A stretch of 11,880 bases of DNA from Calditrichota bacterium (GTDB lineage: Bacteria; Calditrichota; Calditrichia; RBG-13-44-9): NCBI GenBank assembly GCA_024276455.1, contig JAJRXE010000497.1, positions 1 to 11,880 on the forward strand. Reading direction: 5' to 3'. The translations under genes were made by a program, and so were the position numbers. The notes beneath the pieces were generated by a model, which saw only the letters and a list, made by a program, of their open reading frames with translations, was not told the origin of the DNA and did no database searches. Positions 7,801-11,880 of this stretch are shown one piece after another. Each line of letters opens with the position of its first letter. Positions within the stretch are counted from its first letter, which is position 1.

Positions 7801-8230
7801 CCGCCTGGCGGCTCAGCAGGAAATGATTCGCCAATCGCTGGAACAGCTCAATAAACAAATGGGAGAACGACGGGATGTGTTGGGACGCCTGGGAGAGCTG
7901 GGGCAAAAAATGGAAGAGGTGGTGCAGGAATTAAAAGCGCGCCAACTCGACCGGAAGGTAATCGAGCGGCAGGAGGAGATTCTGTCCCGCCTGCTGGACG
8001 CCCAGAAATCTATCCGGGAAAAAGAGTATTCCAAAAAACGGCAGGCCGAACGGGAAAAATCGGTGGTAGCAAAATCGCCACCGGAATTGAAAAAAGAGTT
8101 GTTGCAGCGGGAAGATTTAATTCGCAAAGCCCTGATGGAAGCCCTGGACGAAGGCTATTCGCTGGAGTACCGGGAATTAATTAAGAAATATTTTGAAATC
8201 CTGGGACGCAGGCTCGAGGGAGTGCAGTAG
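4817..8230 (+). CDS. DUF4175-like large membrane protein with long coiled coil
   Basis: A 1137-residue protein that begins inside the preceding stop codon (ATGA overlap). Membrane segments lie at about 29-50, 56-76 and 157-175. After these comes a beta-rich extracytoplasmic region (about 190-520) that ends in the family-like segment VEVWDNDRVSGPK (from 502). From about 527 nearly everything is Glu/Lys/Gln-rich coiled coil with Met/Gln-rich stretches. Late blocks that look conserved in DUF4175-type proteins are KKSFFISPQMNQIMAHVMEQM (from 885), AAQQEMIRQSLEQL, and RQEEILSRLLDAQKSIREKEY (from 1051). The C-terminal YREL.KKYFEILGR fits the family ending. The usual association is with DUF4159, MoxR and BatA-type genes; only DUF4159 is present here. 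The role is unknown. An elongated periplasmic scaffold anchored in the inner membrane is my inference. Confidence 0.8.
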   Translation: MKTKIHLDFKEQVRRYLRRESWRTIGELTVQFLEYALLIFSVFLVLNLLFELPAWLRWTFYLGLFVWMAGFTWVKIKPLLQAIFAPTNRQLFLAAKRIGEQYPQVSDRLINLLQLSDGYASSASEKLTHLAVAQLTEELRDIEFKVPANFSTLSPRLKIAGALLGAWLVLYVFFPGPLTLALKRSLIPWKDFKMPLPLQLVNKSGDRAVLKNDPVVLEGAYRGMKPERIYLLIREVASPEKVGQKTRVEKILLPSPTGNEFRFQMKHVVKPFEYCFRAELELPSYREKFVQSGWGRVTLRERPVIRNLQVKIIPPAYSGRKPRLLSPNEGEIAALKGSRAIIQVECNKQLTSARLMLSDSSEIPLTVRGNRAKGELRILRALQYKILVTDEENIPNGDPIEYSIYPLPDEYPYAEIKQPGEDLDLTDSLEIPLFVILQDDYGFSKLAVRGMVIRQGSTGDTNRFEISLPYKMLERGKAYHQSVWNLTPFYLVPDDYIQYFVEVWDNDRVSGPKPYRTAVFTIRLPSLLDVLAEAEAAQEKGLQEMEDQIKQTRELREKLEEINRQLKRDEQMDWERKEEIKKQLEKQKEVLEKLEEIKKDLEEVINRLDDRKMLSPETLEKYFELTRMFEELATPELKEAMRKLQEALEKADPKQIQKAMEQLQFSVEMFEKNVERTYELFKRVQLEQKFDQLTQMAEKLAQEQEKINRELARDSLPEPQMKRLAEREKNLQEEFNYLEKQIEETQQTYQELLQQRQQELAQAQEFARQSQIPESMQQMQGAMMAGDQSGAQNKGDQIQSKMKELQSLLQKAQQAFTNEQKAQLAEAMQKAIQDMLDTSFRQENLYRRTRNLGRASAQLNEIARQQAQLYEANRQIINQLIEIGKKSFFISPQMNQIMAHVMEQMSRAVANLEERMTNNAARAQQEAMAGLNAAILSMEGALNKMTQAASATGFQEFMKQLQQMAGQQGQLNQNTMNLFQQSQSGRLKLSPDDLARLAAQQEMIRQSLEQLNKQMGERRDVLGRLGELGQKMEEVVQELKARQLDRKVIERQEEILSRLLDAQKSIREKEYSKKRQAEREKSVVAKSPPELKKELLQREDLIRKALMEALDEGYSLEYRELIKKYFEILGRRLEGVQ

Positions 8231-8269
8231 CGAAGTCTGGAATTGAAGTGATTAACGGGAAAAACGTCC

Positions 8270-10996
8270 ATGCGAGGAAACAAAGCAAACCAAAACACGG
8301 TGTTTGACCTGTCTCTGGGAAAAACAGTGGGTACTTTTTTTACGGTCTTGTCCTTTGTTCTTTTTTTGCTGAACCCTCCGGTGATTCAGGCCCAGAACAA
8401 CGATTTCGATCTGGTGGTCCGTTTCCCGGTCGATCACAAATCTCCCTTCCCCCTGGAAAATTTAGAATATTCCCGCCCCAGAGAGTTAAAAGTTGCTCTG
8501 GTGCTCAGCGGTGGCGGTGCCCGCGGCTTGGCCCATATTGGCGTGTTGAAAGCGCTGGAAGAAGCCCACATTCCGATTAATTTGATTGTGGGATGCAGTA
8601 TGGGAAGCGTTACCGGGGGATTCTACGCGTCCGGTTACTCCGTGGCGGCCATGGAGCGAATCATGAAACGGATTGATTGGGGGAAAATTTACACCGATGA
8701 AACCAGCCGTCCGAATTTGTTCTGGTCTCAAAAATCCGTCCCTCGCCGCCATATTCTGGAACTCCGCCTGGAGAAGGGAGTGCCCACCATTCCTTACTCC
8801 ATTAGTCAGGGGCAGCGGATTTTGAACGTGCTCTACTCCCTGTTGCTGAAGTCCAGTTTTCAGGCCGGGAATGATTTCGACAATCTGAAAATTCCCTTTC
8901 GGGCGGTGGCAACCGATTTGCTAAGCGGCCAAAGAGTGGTGTTGAAATCCGGTGATCTGGCCGAAGCCATTAGTGCCAGCATCTCGGTCCCCCTACTTTT
9001 TGCTCCGGTGGAGTGGAATGGAATGTGGCTGGTGGACGGAGGAATTCGGGACAATCTTCCGGTAGATGTGGCGCTGGAAAATGGAGCCGATCTGGTGATT
9101 GCGGTGGACGTGACCTCGCCTTTGCGCACCAAAGACCAAATCAGGCTTCCCTGGCAACTGGCCGATCAGGTCACCACCATCATGATGAAGGAACCCACTG
9201 CTCAGAACCGCAAGCTGGCCGATATTTTAATCGCTCCCCAATTGGGCCGACACGGTGCGGGCGATTTCTCCCGAATGGATTCGTTGATTGAAGCCGGGTA
9301 TCAAGCGGCTAAACAGCAGATTGCCCAAATTAAGCAAAAAATTCAACAAAAAAAGAAACATTTGTGGGGAGATAACGACTATTTGGGGAGAGTGGCGGCC
9401 ATTCGCATGGTGGGTCTGCAGCGCCTTAACCTCGATTCCCTTTTTTCTTCTTTGCGAACCGAGAAGGGAAGAAGTCTCTATCTGTATGATCTTTACGAAG
9501 ATTTGCGACGCCTTTTGAATACCGGCCTGTTGGCCGATGCCCGGGTAGTCTTGCAGGGAAATCCAGCCGGGTACGAGGTGGTGTTTCAATTAACAGAAAA
9601 CCCCTACGTGCAACAAATTTCCTTCACCGGGAACAAAATCCTGTCGGATTCTCTACTCGGTAGTTTTATGACGCTGGACCTACCCGGTACCCTGCCACTG
9701 AAGCAGCTGTTCAATTGTCTGGATGGAGTGTTAAACACCTATTACCAGAAAGGGTACGTTTTAACCCGCATTACGAAAATCGCTTACGATTCCTCCGCCC
9801 ACAAGCTCACCATTCATCTGAATGAGGGGAAAATTTCCCGGATCAAAATTCTGGGAAACCGCAACACCAGGGACTACATTATTTTGCGGGAATTCCCTTT
9901 GAAAGTGGGAGATTACTTTCGGGCTTCGCTGGCGCAACAGGGCATCCGGAACATTTACAGTACAGGACTATTTAGCAAGGTAACGCTGAATGTAGAAGAA
10001 CAGCCGAACGGGAATGTGCTCATCATTAAAGTGAAAGAGAAACACCACGTTTTGATGCGGCTGGGACTAAACGCTTCGGTGGAGCGAAAAAGCAAAGCGC
10101 TTCTGGAATTTGCCGAGGAAAACTTTTTAGGCCGTCTGATTAAAATTTCCCTGTTCGGTACCATCGGAGATTTGGCCCGCAGCGCCGAATTTCATATGTT
10201 CTCGGTTCGCTTTTTAAATACCTATTTAACGTACCACCTTTCTTTCTATTACCGGGAGCGCTGGGACCGTTACTTTCAGAGTCTGGATTATGTAGGAGAT
10301 TATTTGACCATTCGGCGCGGATTCCGCTTTGTGGTGGGGCAGCAAATCGAGCGATTGGGTTCTATTTCGATGGAATTTCGCCTCGATGGAGTTAATGTGT
10401 ACTCCGAATTGAGCGATTTCCCCTATCGGGACCGCTACGGAGTTCGCTCTTTTACAGTGCGCTCGGTGGTAGACAAACGCGACAAACTCCCCTTTCCGGA
10501 CACAGGCATTAACAATCGCTGGTACTGGGAAACCGGCAGCAAGCGGTTACTGGGGGGCAGCGAGGGGTTCACCCGTTTTCATATTTCCCTGGAAGGTTAC
10601 TACCCGTTGTCTTCTTATTTCAATTACCACATTACGGCGGCGGGTGGCAGCTCCGATTTAACTTTGCCTTTCTCGGAATTTTTCCAATTTGGTGGGTTGG
10701 GAGACTTTCCCGGTCTGTACGAGCGCGAAATGTTAGGGCGGCAGTTCCTCAAATTCGGAAATGAATTGCGATTTAAGATTCCCTGGAAAAGGCCGATTGA
10801 TATATATCTGACCGGCGGTTTCCACATTGGGGCCATGTGGAAAACGTCGGAAGAATTAATTCAGCGTTCCGATTTTTTAACCGCTTTTGGCTTTCAGATT
10901 AGCGCCGATACCATCTTAGGTCCTTTGATCCTGGGGTACGGCAAGGTTACCCATAACGAACCCCTGATTTATCTGTCTCTGGGGTATTCTTTTTAA
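8270..10996 (+). CDS. Secreted patatin-like phospholipase fused to three POTRA domains and an Omp85-type barrel
   Basis: A 908-residue PlpD-like protein (type Vd secretion architecture). A signal peptide spans about 18-41, with likely cleavage after VIQA. The patatin domain (about 73-345) has the oxyanion loop GGGARG (81-86), the nucleophile motif GCSMG (108-112, Ser110) and the catalytic Asp in VDGG (Asp256), so a Ser-Asp lipase dyad is complete. A Lys/Gln-rich linker follows (about 350-365). Three POTRA-like beta-alpha-alpha-beta-beta units then lie at about 376-444, 447-519 and 522-594; the second and third open with ISFTGNK and IKILGNR. The rest (about 596-908) is a 16-strand-type barrel ending IYLSLGYSF, with the terminal Phe expected of an outer-membrane beta signal. 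It is 39 bases downstream of the DUF4175-like gene. Lipid substrate and release of the passenger cannot be told from the sequence. Confidence 0.92.
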   Translation: MRGNKANQNTVFDLSLGKTVGTFFTVLSFVLFLLNPPVIQAQNNDFDLVVRFPVDHKSPFPLENLEYSRPRELKVALVLSGGGARGLAHIGVLKALEEAHIPINLIVGCSMGSVTGGFYASGYSVAAMERIMKRIDWGKIYTDETSRPNLFWSQKSVPRRHILELRLEKGVPTIPYSISQGQRILNVLYSLLLKSSFQAGNDFDNLKIPFRAVATDLLSGQRVVLKSGDLAEAISASISVPLLFAPVEWNGMWLVDGGIRDNLPVDVALENGADLVIAVDVTSPLRTKDQIRLPWQLADQVTTIMMKEPTAQNRKLADILIAPQLGRHGAGDFSRMDSLIEAGYQAAKQQIAQIKQKIQQKKKHLWGDNDYLGRVAAIRMVGLQRLNLDSLFSSLRTEKGRSLYLYDLYEDLRRLLNTGLLADARVVLQGNPAGYEVVFQLTENPYVQQISFTGNKILSDSLLGSFMTLDLPGTLPLKQLFNCLDGVLNTYYQKGYVLTRITKIAYDSSAHKLTIHLNEGKISRIKILGNRNTRDYIILREFPLKVGDYFRASLAQQGIRNIYSTGLFSKVTLNVEEQPNGNVLIIKVKEKHHVLMRLGLNASVERKSKALLEFAEENFLGRLIKISLFGTIGDLARSAEFHMFSVRFLNTYLTYHLSFYYRERWDRYFQSLDYVGDYLTIRRGFRFVVGQQIERLGSISMEFRLDGVNVYSELSDFPYRDRYGVRSFTVRSVVDKRDKLPFPDTGINNRWYWETGSKRLLGGSEGFTRFHISLEGYYPLSSYFNYHITAAGGSSDLTLPFSEFFQFGGLGDFPGLYEREMLGRQFLKFGNELRFKIPWKRPIDIYLTGGFHIGAMWKTSEELIQRSDFLTAFGFQISADTILGPLILGYGKVTHNEPLIYLSLGYSF

Positions 10997-11059
10997 GAAG
11001 GGGGCAAGCGGCGGGGACCATTTTCGAAATATTCCGATGAGAAAATTGCCACATTATGC

Positions 11060-11087
11060 TTGACATTTGCGAGAAAATTCTTAAATT
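11060..11087 (+). promoter_or_regulatory. Candidate sigma70 promoter before the Fn3-like gene
   Basis: A perfect TTGACA (11060-11065) is followed after 16 bases by TAAATT (11082-11087, 4/6 to the -10 consensus). The transcription start would fall near 11094, just past the first ATG at 11091. If real, it favours the second in-frame ATG at 11112 as the protein start. The region after the patatin stop (10997-11090) has no terminator hairpin that I can see. Confidence 0.45.
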
Positions 11088-11090
11088 AGA

Positions 11091-11510
11091 ATGGATAAAA
11101 ATAAGTACAAAATGAGAAGACTTCTTTACATTTTCCTGCTCATTGTTTTTACCGGTATTCTGTATGCCGGGGCGGACATTATTGAATTCAGTGCCCAGGC
11201 ACAAAACAATCGCATTGTGATTGTCTGGAAAACTTCCCACGAAGAGAATGTTCGCAAATTTGTGATCGAGCGCTCGACTGATGAGAAAAATTTCTTTCCC
11301 ATCGGCGAAGTGGAAGCCCGAGGGGCCGGTTACAAATACGAGTTTGTCGATTCGAAATTGGGCAAAATCAATGGAATCTCTTATTATTACCGCTTGAAAA
11401 TTGTGGAGGTCAGCGGTAATTATTCCTATTCCGAGCAGGTGGTCTGGGCGTCTCCAATCATCAGCAGCATGACCCGTACCTGGGGCAGCATAAAAGCGCT
11501 TTTCCGCTAA
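11091..11510 (+). CDS. Small secreted fibronectin type III-like protein
   Basis: A 139-residue protein (132 if the ATG at 11112 is used). An N-terminal KMRRLLYIFLLIVF segment gives a signal peptide with cleavage near residues 26-28 (LYAGA). The remainder is one Ig/Fn3-like beta sandwich: IEFSAQAQNNRIVIVWKTSH opens it, VRKFVIERSTDEKNFFPIGEV forms the middle strands, and YEFVDSKLG then ISYYYRLKIVEVSGNYSYSE close it. This strand pattern is common in the Fn3-like modules near the ends of secreted proteins of Bacteroidota and relatives, where it precedes a sorting signal. Here the module stands alone, and the last 17 residues (ending TWGSIKALFR) form a short, possibly amphipathic tail in place of a type IX sorting domain. 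No strong ribosome site precedes either start. The function is unknown; a surface-adhesion or envelope-binding role is speculative. Confidence 0.75.
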   Translation: MDKNKYKMRRLLYIFLLIVFTGILYAGADIIEFSAQAQNNRIVIVWKTSHEENVRKFVIERSTDEKNFFPIGEVEARGAGYKYEFVDSKLGKINGISYYYRLKIVEVSGNYSYSEQVVWASPIISSMTRTWGSIKALFR

Positions 11511-11517
11511 TTTTTTT
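11495..11517 (+). terminator. Weak possible terminator at the end of the Fn3-like gene
   Basis: A 4-base stem AGCG/CGCT (11495-11498 with 11505-11508) overlaps the stop codon region and is followed by seven Ts (11511-11517). The stem is too short to be convincing; the T run is the main reason to list it. Confidence 0.25.
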
Positions 11518-11592
11518 ACCTATCTTTTGTTTCTTTCCTGACCGGGAATTAACTTTGCCAATGAACCAAGTGGATTGCAAACGGGGTTGTTC

Positions 11593-11880
11593 ATGCCACC
11601 GGTGAGTATCTTACATTTGGCGGATCTGCACCTGGGAAAGATGCATCAATTCCTGCCCGCGGAAAAACAACTGCGTCGCAAAAATGAACTTTTTCAGACT
11701 TTTCAGGAGGTTCTGGAAGCGTGTCTGAAAAACGAATGGTCGCTGGACGTTGTGTTGATTGCCGGCGACCTGTTCGATTCGCCGAACCCGGAACCCTCCT
11801 TGGTGGAAAAAGTCCGCTCCCTTTTCCAACGGCTCCAGCAGGCAAACATTCCGGTTTTTCTGATTGCCGGAAATCACGAC
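11593..11880 (+). CDS. SbcD/Mre11-like metallophosphoesterase nuclease (3' partial)
   Basis: The first 96 codons of a DNA-repair exonuclease of the SbcD/Mre11/YhaO group; the gene runs off the window. The N-terminal calcineurin-like metallophosphoesterase motifs are in place and evenly spaced as in the family: ILHLADLHLG (Asp11 and His13), IAGDLFD (Asp59) and IAGNHD (Asn94, His95) at the window edge. These residues bind the two Mn ions in Mre11. The ATG at 11593 is preceded by GGGG at 11583-11586, an acceptable but weak ribosome site; the motif begins only six residues in, which fits the family. Whether it is true SbcD (partner SbcC) or the shorter YhaO type cannot be decided without the rest. 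A downstream SbcC/Rad50-like ATPase gene would be expected. Confidence 0.85.
   Translation, partial: MPPVSILHLADLHLGKMHQFLPAEKQLRRKNELFQTFQEVLEACLKNEWSLDVVLIAGDLFDSPNPEPSLVEKVRSLFQRLQQANIPVFLIAGNHD

Noticed and set aside
11561..11605. 14-residue Cys-containing frame (MNQVDCKRGCSCHR) overlapping the SbcD-like start
   Set aside because: No ribosome site precedes it, and it overlaps the well-supported metallophosphoesterase start in another frame.

Overview
The window is a densely coded, plus-strand stretch from a Gram-negative-type bacterium. A signal-peptide patatin with POTRA repeats and an outer-membrane barrel, a DUF4159 plus DUF4175-like pair, and a secreted single fibronectin-III-like protein together point to the FCB superphylum. 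Calditrichota or a neighbouring deep lineage is my best guess (inference from gene content only; no 16S or marker gene is present). No RNA genes, CRISPR arrays, insertion sequences or tRNAs were seen.

Region 1 (1-3836) is a signalling module. The first gene is cut at its 5' end. It carries the tail of an RsbW-type HATPase domain, two membrane segments around an extracytoplasmic sensor, a HAMP linker, a SpoIIE/PP2C phosphatase, and then two helix-turn-helix-like domains of the kind found in IS3/IS481 transposases. Next comes a STAS anti-anti-sigma-factor-like protein with a conserved phospho-acceptor Ser. Its C-terminus is a second copy of the last domain of the phosphatase (about 23 of 60 residues identical, ungapped). 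A small DUF456 membrane protein follows, and a strong intrinsic terminator closes the unit. This looks like a partner-switching system in which kinase, phosphatase and STAS switch carry related nucleic-acid-binding-type domains, and it is the most unusual item in the window.

Region 2 (3837-4115) is a 279-base intergenic stretch with a short GC-rich hairpin and a weak promoter candidate, but no gene I can support.

Region 3 (4116-10996) is an envelope-facing run of three genes. A periplasmic DUF4159 protein overlaps by 4 bases a 1137-residue DUF4175-like membrane protein with a very long coiled coil. It is followed 39 bases later by a 908-residue patatin phospholipase fused to three POTRA domains and an Omp85-type barrel.

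Region 4 (10997-11880) has a small secreted Fn3-like protein, preceded by a consensus -35 box, and the first 96 codons of a SbcD/Mre11-like nuclease that runs off the window end.
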